Shown piece by piece: positions 44,495 to 53,259 of a stretch of 64,000 bases of DNA. The DNA is from Nocardiopsis sp. CC223A (lineage in GTDB: Bacteria; Actinomycetota; Actinomycetes; Streptosporangiales; Streptosporangiaceae). The stretch covers positions 25,196 through 89,195 of the forward strand of contig NZ_JASFDV010000021.1 of the NCBI RefSeq assembly GCF_030766825.1. Direction: 5' to 3'. The notes beneath the pieces are model-generated. The model had not been told where the DNA came from. It saw nothing but the letters and a program-made list of their open reading frames with translations, and searched no databases. The position numbers and the translations under genes were made by a program. Numbering within the stretch: the stretch's first letter is position 1; each line of letters begins with the position of its first letter.

Positions 44495-45526
44495 TCACCG
44501 CGGTACGTGCGCCCCGCCGGTGTCGGGGCGCACGTACGGCCCGACCGCGATCCGCTCAGGGGTCTGGAGCGACGCGAGGAACTCGTCCGTCCTGCGGACC
44601 TCGTCGCGGTCGTAGGTGCTGACGTTCGCGAGGACCTCCGAGGCACCGGTGCGCTCGACGAGCCCGGTGAGCGAGGCCTCCACCTGCTCCGGGGTGCCGA
44701 AGAGCGCACCGGCCACCCGGTCGTCCACCGCCTTCAGCCTTCTCTCCCGGGTGGTGCCGTCGAGTAGCCGGCGTACCTCCCCGACCGGGCGCTGCGCGCG
44801 GAATTCGCCGACCTCCCGAGATTCCGCGTATGCCCAGGCGTCGGGCAGCAGCAGCTCGCGGGCCCGCTCCTCGGTGTCCGCGACGGAGACGTCCACGTTC
44901 AGCACCAGATAGGGCTCTGACGCGGTCGCGTTCGGGCGGAAGTCGCGGAAGTACGCGGCCAGGCGCTGTTCGTCGTACACGGTCGGCCCGCCGACCACCG
45001 CCGGCAGGCCGAGTTCCGCGGCCAGGGCCAGGCCGCCCCGGACGGCCAGCAGGAAAACCGGCGGAGGCTCGACGTCGGGTCTGGCGGTGATCTCGGCCCG
45101 GCCTTCCAGATACTCCCGGACCCGCTCGACCTCGATCGGATAGTCGTCCTCGTGCAGCGCGGTCCGCCCGAGCGCGCGCCGGATCGGAGCGGTGAAGCCC
45201 AGGGAACCGCCCAGCCCCAGGTCGATCCTGCCCGGGTAGAGCGCCTCCAGCAGCAACGCCTGCTCGGCGATCACCAGCGGGTTGTGGTTGGGCACCATGA
45301 CCCCGCCGGTGCCCAGGCGGACACGGCGCGTGCGTGCGCCGATCGCCGCGAGCAGCACGGTGGGGGCGGCGCCGGCGATGCCCGGGACCGCGTGGTGCTC
45401 GGCGGTCCAGAACCGGTGGAAGCCCAGTTCGTCCGCGCGTACCGCCCGCTCGACGGTCGTCGCGATCGACTCCGCGTCGGACTCGCCCTCGCGGGTCCGT
45501 GAGCGGTCGAGCAGGGAGACACGCAT
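44495..45526 (-). CDS. LLM-class flavin-dependent oxidoreductase (luciferase-like)
   Basis: The 343-residue TIM-barrel F420/FMN enzyme is of the luciferase-like monooxygenase family. It has VSLLDRSRTREGESD at the N terminus, LGFHRFWTAEHHAVPGIAGAAPTVLLAAIGARTRRVRLGTGGVMVPNHNPLVIAEQ, LYPGRIDLGLGGSLG and LVERTGASEVLANVSTYDRDEV. The family oxidises small organics with reduced flavin; the substrate is not predictable. It is convergent with the carboxylesterase and followed by a hairpin inside its 3' end. It starts at ATG 45526. Confidence 0.88.
   Translation of the reverse strand: MRVSLLDRSRTREGESDAESIATTVERAVRADELGFHRFWTAEHHAVPGIAGAAPTVLLAAIGARTRRVRLGTGGVMVPNHNPLVIAEQALLLEALYPGRIDLGLGGSLGFTAPIRRALGRTALHEDDYPIEVERVREYLEGRAEITARPDVEPPPVFLLAVRGGLALAAELGLPAVVGGPTVYDEQRLAAYFRDFRPNATASEPYLVLNVDVSVADTEERARELLLPDAWAYAESREVGEFRAQRPVGEVRRLLDGTTRERRLKAVDDRVAGALFGTPEQVEASLTGLVERTGASEVLANVSTYDRDEVRRTDEFLASLQTPERIAVGPYVRPDTGGAHVPR
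44503..44537. terminator. 14-bp-stem hairpin between convergent genes
   Basis: GTACGTGCGCCCCG pairs exactly with CGGGGCGCACGTAC around a 7-base loop. It lies just after the carboxylesterase stop and inside the last codons of the convergent LLM gene; probably bidirectional. Confidence 0.7.
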
Positions 45527-45652
45527 CAGTTCCAGACCCCGTTCGTGCGGTGCGGCCGTCCTACCGCCGTGGCGGGCCGTCCGCGCCGCGGACCGCCACG
45601 ACAGTAGGAACCACCGAACTCTCCCACCTACTCCCGCCCGTCCCGCCCGCTC

Positions 45653-46108
45653 CTACCGGATCACCGGATGTCCGCTGGCGATCGAGATGCGGTTGAACGC
45701 GTTGATCAGGGTGGTCGTCCACTCCACCGCGGAGATCTGGGCGGTGGTCAGATGGGCGGCCGCGCGGGCGTTGACGGCCTGCCGGTCGAGGGCCGGGTCG
45801 ATCACGGTCAGGGACTCCGCCAGTTCGAGCGCGGCCCGCTGCTGATCCGTGAACAGCTTCGTCTCGCGCCACGCGGGCAGCACGTCCAGGGTGCTCTGCT
45901 CCACCCCGGCCCTGCGGGCCTTGGGGAAGTGGATGCTCAGGCAGGTCGAGCAACCGTTGATCTGGGACACCCGGATGTTGACCATCTCGATGAGGTCGTC
46001 GCCCAGACCGGCCTCGTGCGACGCGGTCCGGGAGGCCGCGGCCGCCTTGAGCATCGCCCCGTAGACCTTGGGGTGCTCCTTGTCGATGAAGGGGCGTTCG
46101 GCGTTCAC
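45653..46108 (-). CDS. Carboxymuconolactone decarboxylase/AhpD-like protein
   Basis: The 151-residue all-helical protein has the AhpD redox motif NGCSTCLSIHFPKARRAG with Cys53, Cys56 and His60, and an upstream acidic residue at Glu41. Such proteins are alkylhydroperoxidases or thiol-dependent peroxide reductases. The GTG start at 46108 overlaps the stop of the upstream GNAT (GTGA), giving a coupled pair. It fits an antioxidant role for the operon. Confidence 0.87.
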   Translation of the reverse strand: MNAERPFIDKEHPKVYGAMLKAAAASRTASHEAGLGDDLIEMVNIRVSQINGCSTCLSIHFPKARRAGVEQSTLDVLPAWRETKLFTDQQRAALELAESLTVIDPALDRQAVNARAAAHLTTAQISAVEWTTTLINAFNRISIASGHPVIR

Positions 46109-46503
46109 GCGCCACCCGTGTTCTGGACCGTCTCCTTGACCAGCGCGAGGTCGGCCGGGCGCGGCCGACGGAACCTCCCGCCCTCGGCCTCGTACTCGTC
46201 GCCGTGCTTCTTCAGGTGCGCGGCGAACAGCGGGCACACGGGCACGACGGTGAGGTTCCTGCGGATGCTGTCGGCCAGTGCCTCGCGGACGAGCAGTCCG
46301 GCCAGGCCCCGGCCGCCGAACTCCGGTGCGACCTCGGTGTGGAAGAAGACGCGCTCGTCGGCCGCCTGCGGCGGGTCGACGAAGTCCGCGCGTCCGGCGA
46401 TGGTCCCCCCGTCCACGCTCACGGTGTAGGCGTTGATGGCACGGTCCTGGTCGAGTGCGATGGACACGGGAGCACCCTTCTTGTCCGTTCGCTGTTCGGT
46501 CAT
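46105..46503 (-). CDS. Small GNAT-family N-acetyltransferase (COG2388-like), second copy
   Basis: The 132-residue protein has INAYTVSVDGGTIAGRADFVD, then RVFFHTEVAPEFGGRGLAGLLVREALADSIRRNLTVVPVCPLFAAHLKKHGDEY. The GGRGLAGLL loop binds acyl-CoA and the CPLFAAHL motif matches the CPFFAGW motif of the other copy. An extra 30-residue charged tail follows. AGAGGTGTCC precedes ATG 46503. It is translationally coupled to the AhpD-like gene, suggesting a shared role in oxidative or electrophile stress. Confidence 0.85.
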   Translation of the reverse strand: MTEQRTDKKGAPVSIALDQDRAINAYTVSVDGGTIAGRADFVDPPQAADERVFFHTEVAPEFGGRGLAGLLVREALADSIRRNLTVVPVCPLFAAHLKKHGDEYEAEGGRFRRPRPADLALVKETVQNTGGA

Positions 46504-46616
46504 GTCGGACACCTCTTCTCGCTTGTCTGCGGGCACGGTGTTCGGCCCGGTCTCCGGTGGGTGCGTTGGACGCGGCCGTCCCCGGCTCCTGGCGGGGCTC
46601 GTGTGCGCGGTGCCGG

Positions 46617-47669
46617 TCAGCCGTTGAACCGTGCGTGGGGCGGCGGGTTCTTCCTGGGGCGCATCCGGACCGGGGGCAGCTCCGGGGCGGGGATCCTCGA
46701 CATCCCCTCGCGGTTGCGGCCCGGGCCGCCGTGCCCCACGTAGCCCTCCACCTCCCCGAACCGCTCGCCGTGGTTCTGCCATTCCTCCCGGTAGCGCGTG
46801 ATCTCCTCCGTCGTACGGCCCAGGAAGTTCCACCACATGAGGACCTCCTCGCCGAAGGGGGTACCGCCCAGGAGCACGAGCCGGGCCGGTCGGTCGCCCT
46901 CGTTGGCCACCCGCAGGGTCTGCGCACCCACCCCGGTGTAGCCCATGGCGTCCTTGGGTACGTGCACGCCTTCGAGCGTGACGCTCTCACCCGTGTCCAC
47001 CAGCAGGCCGTGTTCGAACCCGGGGTCGACCGGCAGGGTGAGGACCCCGCCGGGCTTCAGCCTGAGCTCGGCCCCCACCAGCGGCGTGTACGTGCGCACC
47101 GGCGACCGCGAACCGAGCAGGGAGCCGAGGAACACGAGCGCCGTGCCCGCGTCGAACTCGACCGGCTCGGGCACGTGGTACTCGAACCCGCGTTCCGGGC
47201 TGTGCCGGACCTCGTCGGGCAGGGCGACCCAGAGCTGCACGCCGTGGATGCGGACCGCCTCCGGGGTGGAGGTCTCGGAGTGGCAGATACCCGCCCCCGC
47301 CGTCATCAGGTTCATCTGGCCGGGCAGGATGGTGCCCGCGTTCCCGCCGGAGTCGTTGTGCTCGATGACGCCGTCGAACAGCCAGCTGACCGTCTGGAGC
47401 CCCGTGTGCGGGTGCGGGGCCACGTCCATTCCGCCGGTGTCCGCCACCTCGTGCGGGCCGAAGTGGTCGATGAAGCACCATGCGCCGATCAGCGAGCGCT
47501 GCCGCTGCGGCAGGGTGCGGCGCACGTTCATCGCGCGCGGCCCGCCCAGGGGCACGTCGCGGGCGGTGATGATCTCGACCGGAGCGCCGCCCTCGCACGC
47601 GGCCAAGGGGCCGGGGAGGCCGCCCTCGCTACATACGAAGGCGTCCGGGTGGGTCTCTGTATTGGTCAT
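46617..47669 (-). CDS. Pirin-family bicupin protein
   Basis: The 350-residue bicupin protein is of the pirin family. Its N-terminal cupin has RSLIGAWCFIDHFGP, APHPHTGLQTVSWLFDGVIEHNDS (metal-binding His pair and Glu/His) and the pirin box GICHSETSTPE. The C-terminal cupin has VLLGGTPFGEEVLMWWNFLGRTTEEITR. Several pirins are quercetin 2,3-dioxygenases or redox sensors. The ATG at 47669 overlaps the extended stop of the upstream LLM gene, but that extension is probably an artefact (see that gene). Confidence 0.88.
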   Translation of the reverse strand: MTNTETHPDAFVCSEGGLPGPLAACEGGAPVEIITARDVPLGGPRAMNVRRTLPQRQRSLIGAWCFIDHFGPHEVADTGGMDVAPHPHTGLQTVSWLFDGVIEHNDSGGNAGTILPGQMNLMTAGAGICHSETSTPEAVRIHGVQLWVALPDEVRHSPERGFEYHVPEPVEFDAGTALVFLGSLLGSRSPVRTYTPLVGAELRLKPGGVLTLPVDPGFEHGLLVDTGESVTLEGVHVPKDAMGYTGVGAQTLRVANEGDRPARLVLLGGTPFGEEVLMWWNFLGRTTEEITRYREEWQNHGERFGEVEGYVGHGGPGRNREGMSRIPAPELPPVRMRPRKNPPPHARFNG

Positions 47670-48868
47670 TGCGGTGCTCTTCCTGGTGCACGGAAACGGA
47701 TACGGGCGCGGGCGCGACCCGGCGGGCCGGCGCGGATCGGAACGGGTGTCCGTCCCGCGGGTTCGCCGTAGCGCCTCAGCCCGTCACCGCCGCGGAGGCG
47801 GCCCGGGCGGCGAGCGGCGAGGCGTGGGGGGGCGTCGGGCACGCCGGCCGGGCGGTTTCCGGCGAATTCCCTCCTCAGCTCCGGCAGGACCTCCTCACCG
47901 AGGATGTCGAGCTGCTCCAGCACGGTCTTCAGAGGGACCCCGGCGCCGTCGACGTTGAACAGCTGGCGCTGGTAGTCGCCGAAGTTCTCGCGGAAAGTGA
48001 GGGTCTTGTCGATGATCTGCCGGGGACTGCCGACGGCCAGCGGGGTCTCCTCCATGTACTGCTCCAACGACGGCCCGCCGCCCATCAGCGGGGAGTGGTC
48101 GAAGTAGGGCCGGAACTCCTGGACGGCGTCCTGGGACCTGGCGCGCATGAAGATGTGACCGCCGACGCCGACGATGGCCTCCTCCGGGGTGCCGTGGCCG
48201 TAGTGGGCGAAACGCCTGCGGTAGAGGCCGATCAGTTTCTGGAAGTGCCGTTTGGGCCAGAAGATGTTGTTGGCGAAGAAGCCGTCTCCGTAGTAGGCCG
48301 CCTGCTCGGCGATCTCCGGGGAGCGGATCGAGCCGTGCCAGACGAACGGGGGTACGCCGTCGAGCGGTCGGGGGGTGGAGGTGAAGCCCTGTAGCGGGGT
48401 GCGGAACCTGCCCTCCCAGTCGACCACGTCCTCCCGCCAGAGCCTGTGCAGGAGGGCGTGGTCCTCCAGCGCCAGCGGGATGCCCTGCCGGATGTCCTGG
48501 CCGAACCAGGGGTAGACCGGGCCGGTGTTGCCGCGGCCCATCATCAGGTCCACCCGGCCGTCGGCCAGGTGCTGGAGCATCGCGTAGTCCTCCGCGATCT
48601 TCACCGGGTCGTTGGTGGTGATCAGCGTGGTGGACGTGGACAGGATGATCCGCTCGGTGCGCGCCGCGATCCAGCCGAGCACGGTGGTCGGGGACGAGGG
48701 CACGAACGGCCGGTTGTGGTGCTCGCCGGTGGCGAACACGTCCAGCCCGATCTCCTCGGCCTTGCACGCGATGGCGACCATCGCCTTGATCCGCTCGTGC
48801 TCGGTCGGCGTCCGACCGGTGGCGGGGTCCTGTGTCACGTCACCGACGGTGAAGATCCCGAACTGCAT
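47666..48868 (-). CDS. LLM-class flavin-dependent oxidoreductase with an apparent 3' frameshift
   Basis: This is a luciferase-like flavin-dependent enzyme beginning MQFGIFTVGDVTQDPATG, with IGLDVFATGEHHNRPFVPSSPTTVLGWIAARTERI, YPWFGQDIRQGIPLALED, and GSPRQIIDKTLTFRENFGDYQRQLF. At a run of seven G's (47827-47833) the frame changes to an Arg-rich tail that runs 50 more codons into the pirin start. With one base fewer the protein ends naturally as PDAPHASPLAARAASAAVTG with a stop at 47776-47778. The catalytic body is intact in either case. It is probably co-transcribed with pirin. An AT-rich upstream region has a weak copy of the island motif (48993-49006). Confidence 0.82.
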   Translation of the reverse strand: MQFGIFTVGDVTQDPATGRTPTEHERIKAMVAIACKAEEIGLDVFATGEHHNRPFVPSSPTTVLGWIAARTERIILSTSTTLITTNDPVKIAEDYAMLQHLADGRVDLMMGRGNTGPVYPWFGQDIRQGIPLALEDHALLHRLWREDVVDWEGRFRTPLQGFTSTPRPLDGVPPFVWHGSIRSPEIAEQAAYYGDGFFANNIFWPKRHFQKLIGLYRRRFAHYGHGTPEEAIVGVGGHIFMRARSQDAVQEFRPYFDHSPLMGGGPSLEQYMEETPLAVGSPRQIIDKTLTFRENFGDYQRQLFNVDGAGVPLKTVLEQLDILGEEVLPELRREFAGNRPAGVPDAPPRLAARRPGRLRGGDGLRRYGEPAGRTPVPIRAGPPGRARARIRFRAPGRAPQ

Positions 48869-49058
48869 CGCACCCGCCTTCCGGTGGTCGCTGCTTCGGC
48901 TGGTGCGGTGAACGAGGCGCCGGGCCTGGTCGCTCCTGCCCCGTCATCGTCACCGTCCGGTGGCTCGGTCGACTGTGAGCTTCGGATTTTTTACCGACCT
49001 ATCAACATTGGCGTTTGCCCGCCGATCGCGGCCGCAGGCCGCCTCCGGTGGAACCCGG

Positions 49059-50018
49059 TCAGCTTCCGTCGCCCTCCGTGGTCGTGGGTGTTCTGTGCCA
49101 GCGGAGGGGGTCGTCCTCCAGTGCGGGGCGGTCCCAGTGCCCCAGGTCCGCCGCGGCCTCGTAGGTGGTGCGGAGGAACTCGGCGACCGCGCGGTCGGGA
49201 TCGGGCGCGGTGCGGGCGGCCTCGTAGGGCAGCAGGAACTGCTGGAACTCGGTGCTGTAGTACGCGCCGTCGGGGCCGACCGGCCGGTCGGCGAACCCCG
49301 CGGGGGCGGGGTAGGCGTAGGAGTAGAAAGCGCCCTCCTCACCGCCGCCGGGCCAGAACCCGCAACTGGACAGCTCCCGGGAGTAGCCCTCGACCATGAC
49401 CCAGTCCCCGCAGTTGGGCGCCCCGCCCGGGTGCGGGGGCGCCGACCGCCCGGAGAAGCGGGTGCAGGCCAGGTCCATCGCCCCCCAGAAGAAGTGCACC
49501 GGGCTGGCCTTGCCGACGAAGTGCGACCGGAACTCACCGATCACCCGGTTCGCCTGCAACAGCTGGCGCCAGAACAGGGCGGCCGCCTCCCCGTCGTAGG
49601 AGGCGTGCTCGTGGTCCTGGGCGAAGGGGATGGCCGGGTCGACCTCGTTGGGGCGCGGCCGGATCGGCGCCCCGATCCCGAGCCGGTCGAGCGCGTCCAG
49701 GGTCCGGGCGTAGAACTCGGCGACCGGCATCGGCCGCAGCGGGAAGCCCTGCACGCCGCCGTCGCTGCTGCGGGCTTCGAGGCGGTGGCCGAGGAAGTCG
49801 AACTCGATCTCGAAGGCCCCGGTGCCGTGCGGGACGGCCGAGGTCGTCAGCCCGCGCGGGCTGACGTAGAGGGTGACCTGCCACCAGTGGTTGACCAGCG
49901 GGGCGTGGGCCATGCGGATCTTGCCCACGATCTGGGTCCACATGTGCAGGGTGTCCCGGGTGGGGGTCCAGTCCGAGACGCGCAGGCTCGGCCAGTGCGT
50001 CGTCGACGGGTCGCTCAT
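49059..50018 (-). CDS. DUF5996-family protein
   Basis: The 319-residue cytosolic protein is of the DUF5996 family, recognised by WPSLRVSDWTPTRDTLHMWTQIVGKIRMAHAPLVNHWWQVTLYVSPRGLTT, FEIEFDFLGHRL, DHEHASYDGEAAALFWRQL, and VHFFWGAMDLACTRFSGR. No enzymatic motif is assigned to the family. It starts at ATG 50018, inside a tandem duplication that also copies its first codons. Two copies of the island motif lie 250-330 bases upstream, between it and the divergent isochorismatase-fold gene. Confidence 0.83.
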   Translation of the reverse strand: MSDPSTTHWPSLRVSDWTPTRDTLHMWTQIVGKIRMAHAPLVNHWWQVTLYVSPRGLTTSAVPHGTGAFEIEFDFLGHRLEARSSDGGVQGFPLRPMPVAEFYARTLDALDRLGIGAPIRPRPNEVDPAIPFAQDHEHASYDGEAAALFWRQLLQANRVIGEFRSHFVGKASPVHFFWGAMDLACTRFSGRSAPPHPGGAPNCGDWVMVEGYSRELSSCGFWPGGGEEGAFYSYAYPAPAGFADRPVGPDGAYYSTEFQQFLLPYEAARTAPDPDRAVAEFLRTTYEAAADLGHWDRPALEDDPLRWHRTPTTTEGDGS

Positions 50019-50226
50019 CGGTGCTCACGTCCTTGGTCATGCCGCGCCGGGGCGGGGCCGTGTACTGCGGGCGGGATGGTGTCCTGCGGGCAAGGTCTCG
50101 TGCCCTGGTGTACCCCGACCCGGTGCGACGGGTCGCTCATCGGTGTTCACGTCCTTGGTCGTACCGCCGGGGCGGGGTGGTGTCCTGCGGGCAAGGTCTC
50201 GTGCCCTGGTGTGCCCCGACCCGGTG
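50004..50226. repeat. Tandem duplication of about 100-122 bp at the DUF5996 start
   Basis: The stretch 50004-50125 is repeated as 50126-50226 with about 90% identity. The first copy carries an extra segment of roughly 21 bases. The second copy duplicates the ATG and first four codons of the DUF5996 gene plus its leader. This places an extra start and leader before the real gene. Confidence 0.8.
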
Positions 50227-50264
50227 CGGATCCGGGCGGTGATCGCCGCGTCGACCACATTGTA

Positions 50265-50278
50265 GATGATGGGTCAAC
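50265..50278. promoter_or_regulatory. Motif copy 5 (DUF5996 side)
   Basis: On the minus strand this reads GTTGACCCATCATC, matching the island motif at 14 of 14 degenerate positions. It lies upstream of the DUF5996 gene in the AT-rich divergent spacer. Confidence 0.6.
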
Positions 50279-50338
50279 TTTTCGGCGGGGTCCGCCCGCG
50301 GCCCGGCGGGTCGGATCCGAGCCTCCTCGACCCTTTCG

Positions 50339-50367
50339 GTTGACACATCAAGTATCGACACTACATT
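50339..50367 (+). promoter_or_regulatory. Motif copy 6 over a TTGACA-N16-TACATT promoter
   Basis: GTTGACACATCAAG (50339-50352) matches 13 of 14 motif positions. TTGACA (50340-50345) and TACATT (50362-50367), 16 bases apart, form a strong promoter aimed at the isochorismatase-fold gene. The motif covers its -35 box. Confidence 0.65.
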
Positions 50368-50469
50368 GGTGGATGCATCATCTACTCGGGCGGGGTCGGG
50401 CCGCCACGCGGGCACCGCCGCCCCGCCGCCCGTCCCCCCGCCATGACCCCCTCGGAGAGGCACCCCCTT

Positions 50470-51114
50470 ATGAGCACCCAGGCCAAGAACGGACTCGACG
50501 CCCTGTTGACACCGCAGGAGAGCGTCCTGCTCCTGATCGACCACCAGCCGTTCCAGGTCGCGAACCTGCACAGCCACGAGCCGACCATGGTCGTCAACAA
50601 CGCGGTCGGCCTGGCCAAGGCCGCCAAGCTGTTCGACGTCCCGACCGTCCTGACGACCGTGCTCGCGGACCGCGGCGGCCACCTCCTCCAGCAGATCCAG
50701 GACGTGTTCCCGGAGCAGGAGCCGATCGACCGCACGCTCATCAACACCTGGCAGGACGAGCGGGTCGTCGACGCGGTCGGGGCGACCGGCCGCAGGAAGC
50801 TGGTCATGGCCGGTCTGTGGACGGAGATCTGTGTGGCCATGCCGGCGATCCAGGCCGCGGGCGAGGACTACGACGTCTACGCCGTCACCGACGCCTCGGG
50901 CGGGGTGTCGGTGGAGGCGCACGAGATGGCCGTGCGGCGGATGATCGGGGCCGGTGTGACGCCGCTCAACTGGTTGGCCGTGGTCGCGGAGTGGCAGCGC
51001 GACTGGGCCCGGGAGGAGACCGTGCCGGGCCAGGCCGAGATCCTGACGCAGCACGGCGGTGCCGGCGGCATCGCCTTCACCTGGGAAATGCAACTACTGG
51101 CCGGTCGGCTCTGA
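50470..51114 (+). CDS. Isochorismatase-fold cysteine hydrolase (YcaC-like)
   Basis: The 214-residue protein has the triad of the cysteine hydrolase superfamily. The Asp is in LLLIDHQPFQVANL, the Lys follows in the AKAAKLF region, and the nucleophile Cys is in GLWTEICVAMPAIQA. The proximity to YcaC is suggested by VLTTVLADRGGHLLQQIQDVFPEQEPIDRTLINTWQD. The physiological substrate of YcaC-type enzymes is not established. GGAGAGG precedes ATG 50470. It is transcribed from a motif-overlapped promoter. Its 3' end abuts a hydrolase remnant. Confidence 0.88.
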   Translation: MSTQAKNGLDALLTPQESVLLLIDHQPFQVANLHSHEPTMVVNNAVGLAKAAKLFDVPTVLTTVLADRGGHLLQQIQDVFPEQEPIDRTLINTWQDERVVDAVGATGRRKLVMAGLWTEICVAMPAIQAAGEDYDVYAVTDASGGVSVEAHEMAVRRMIGAGVTPLNWLAVVAEWQRDWAREETVPGQAEILTQHGGAGGIAFTWEMQLLAGRL

Positions 51115-51117
51115 CCC

Positions 51118-51422
51118 CATCGCCCTGATGGCCCGGCCTGGTGCCGACCGGGCGCGGCTCGCCCTGTTCGCCGACCACGCCGGCGATCGAGCCCTGTACC
51201 CACAGGTCCACCGGTGGCTGCTTGACTCCGGTGTCCCCGTGCTGGTCGTGTGGGGGGAACGACGAGACCTTCGACATCGCCGGTGCCACGGCGTTCCGCC
51301 GTGACGCACCGGATGCGCGTATCGCACCCCCCGACCGTGGTCACCTCCTCCCGGAGTCCCACCTGGGCGAGGTCGTGCGGATCATCCGGGACCGGCGCGC
51401 TGCCGTCCGAACCGGCCTGTGA
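51118..51422 (+). pseudogene. C-terminal alpha/beta hydrolase remnant with a one-base frameshift
   Basis: Without a start, the frame reads LALFADHAGDRALYPQVHRWLLDSGVPVLVVWG, the acid-strand region of an alpha/beta hydrolase. After a run of six G's (51252-51257) the match continues in another frame: NDETFDIAGATAFRRDAPDARI, DRGHLLPESHLGEVVRIIRD, with the catalytic His. Removing one G restores the frame. The first 180-200 residues are missing, so the piece is dead regardless of the frameshift. Confidence 0.68.
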
Positions 51423-51455
51423 CAGCGAGTGGACACGAAACGAGAAGGAGCCGAC

Positions 51456-51863
51456 ATGTCCGTCGAGCCATCGCATCATCAGGCCTACGGGTGGCAGCGC
51501 GCGGAGAACGCGCTGATCGCCGTCGGCATCGTCCTCGCGGTGATCGCGTGGGGGCAGCCGTGGTGGCTGCTGCTGGTCGCGTTCCTGGCCTTCGACCTCT
51601 CCGCACTGGGTTACCTGGCGGGACAACGGGTGGGGGCGTGGTGCTACAACCTGGTGCACAACTACACCGCCCCCGCGGCCCTGGTGACGGGCTGGGCCGG
51701 CCTGCGGCTCGGTGATATCGACGCCGATGGGCTGGTGCTGCTCGCGGCCTGCTGGGGGTTCCACGTCGCCGTCGACCGCGCTCTGGGCTACGGGCTGAAA
51801 CTCGGCCCGTTCACCCACACCCACCTCGGCGTCATCGGCAGGGATCGGCGCGCCGAGAGGTAG
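51456..51863 (+). CDS. DUF4260-family membrane protein
   Basis: The 135-residue protein has four membrane segments: NALIAVGIVLAVIAW, WWLLLVAFLAFDLSAL, ALVTGWAGLRLG and LVLLAACWGFHVAVDRALGYGLK. The family marks GYLAGQRVGAWCYNLVHNYTAPA and VDRALGYGLK identify DUF4260, which has no known function. GAAGGAG precedes ATG 51456. It marks the probable right end of the stress island. Confidence 0.83.
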   Translation: MSVEPSHHQAYGWQRAENALIAVGIVLAVIAWGQPWWLLLVAFLAFDLSALGYLAGQRVGAWCYNLVHNYTAPAALVTGWAGLRLGDIDADGLVLLAACWGFHVAVDRALGYGLKLGPFTHTHLGVIGRDRRAER

Positions 51864-52513
51864 CGCGCCAGCGCGGTCCGGGTCTCGTGGGCGGCGTCGG
51901 GGCGGGCCGCTTCAGCCTCGGCGCCGATGCTTCCGTTGGCGGCTCCATGGTGTGCTGCTCGCAGGCCAGGGGAGTTCGGTGGGGGTGTCATCGCGGATCA
52001 GGGCCCGGGCAAGTTCCGGCTCGGTGCAGATCGTCCGGTCCGGGGAGATCACGGCCGTACACGCGGACAGGCACGGGGGCCCGTGATCATCGCGGTGTCG
52101 AAGCCGAATGATCCCGAAGGTCTCCCGTGCCCGCCCCGCCGTCATCCACGGCCCCGGCCGTCCTCGCCGAACCCGTGCCCCTCGGCCCCCGCGACATCCG
52201 GACCCGTGCGCATCGGCTCCGCGGACCCGACCCGCCCTTCGAACAGGGCACTGCCGTCGGTGACCGCGGAGACCTCCTGCTCCGGCCACGCGCGCGGGCA
52301 CCTGCGGCGGGGCGCACCGGGCCTGGCGAGCAGATCCTCGGCCCGCCCGTCCGGTCGCACAGCGCCCCCACCCGCACGACCGCAGAGCGCACGCTTCGCC
52401 CCCGGGTCCCACCGGCAGGACCCGTATGCCGAGGCACCCGGGTGCGCATTCCTCCTGTTCCGTGGGTTTTGTAAGCTTTCCCGGACATCAAAACCCCTCG
52501 CAGGAAGCGGTTC
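51864..52513. other. 650-bp gap without a convincing gene
   Basis: Overlapping open frames occur in all directions, mostly Arg/Pro/Gly-rich shadows. A minus-strand reading contains a protein-like segment (CTAVISPDRTICTEPELARALIRDDTPTELP, about 51970-52080) that may be the tail of a lost gene, but no domain can be named. AT-rich sequence before 52514 probably holds the promoter of the next gene. Confidence 0.45.
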
Positions 52514-52993
52514 ATGACCCCCAAGCCGCGCAACACCGCAGGCACCAGGTCCATCCCGGACGTCATCCGCGACCCCCGGCAGTGGTGGTGGGGTGTCCAG
52601 GGCGGCAACCCGCAGATCGCCGAGCAGGACCTGCACGACCTCCGTCAAGGGCGTCCCCTTCAGGCCGTCGCCCACCTGCGCAGGGGACGCTTCTTCCGGC
52701 AGGGCCTCCTGGTCATGCACTTCGCGGCCACCGAACGGCTCACCTGGCGCAAATGGCGCCCGTTCCTCCCCGACGCCCCGCCCGTCCCGGCACCGACCCC
52801 GGTCGAAGCGGTCACCGTCCGAGAACCGTCCTCCTTCCAGGAGCGGCAACTCGGAGACGTGCGCATCATCGACTTCCGCGCGGGAGCACAGGAATGGGAG
52901 ATGGCCGTGGTCACCATCGACGTCCCCGTGGTCACGACCGCCCTCCGGGAAGCAGCATCCTGGTCCCAACGTCCCGCCCCAGAGGACCTTTGA
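52514..52993 (+). CDS. Unknown cytosolic protein
   Basis: The 159-residue protein has consistent GC-biased codons and a reasonable ribosome site (GCAGGAAGCGG) before ATG 52514. The N-terminal half is Arg/Trp-rich (DPRQWWWGVQGGNPQIAEQDLHDLRQG, GRFFRQGLLVMHFAA). The C-terminal half has a beta-rich, acidic character (LGDVRIIDFRAGAQEWEMAVVTIDVPVV). No signal peptide, membrane helix or known motif is visible. I do not recognise the family. The downstream gap of 266 bases separates it from the PAP2-like gene. Confidence 0.6.
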   Translation: MTPKPRNTAGTRSIPDVIRDPRQWWWGVQGGNPQIAEQDLHDLRQGRPLQAVAHLRRGRFFRQGLLVMHFAATERLTWRKWRPFLPDAPPVPAPTPVEAVTVREPSSFQERQLGDVRIIDFRAGAQEWEMAVVTIDVPVVTTALREAASWSQRPAPEDL

Positions 52994-53259
52994 TCCGATG
53001 GCCGACCGGCCCCGGCCATAAGGAAACCCCAGGGCGGGCGGGGTGGACCCGCCGCGCCAAGGTCCACGATGTCCCGAGGAGACCAGGGGCCGGGGACCGG
53101 GGACCGGGATCATGGTCGGCGGGCCCCGGAGCAGGCGGTCCACCGACTGCGCCGTGTCGCCCGCCGGCACCGGTCCTGCGCGGTACGGCGACCGGCCGCG
53201 CTGCCCCGCCCGTGGCCCCGGCCCACCGTTGATGACACCGACAGAACAGAGGAACCGCC

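Noticed and set aside
47666..47669. ATGA overlap of the second LLM gene with the pirin gene as evidence of translational coupling
   Set aside because: The overlap depends on a tail read after a 7-G run; the natural stop is at 47776-47778, 107 bases from the pirin start.
48993..49006. Seventh copy of the island palindrome before the second LLM gene
   Set aside because: Only 11 of 14 positions match when read on the minus strand (GTTGATAGGTCGGT); too weak to list as a site.
50004..50226. Possible CRISPR-like repeat array
   Set aside because: Only two long, imperfect, directly adjoining copies and no spacers; it is a tandem duplication.
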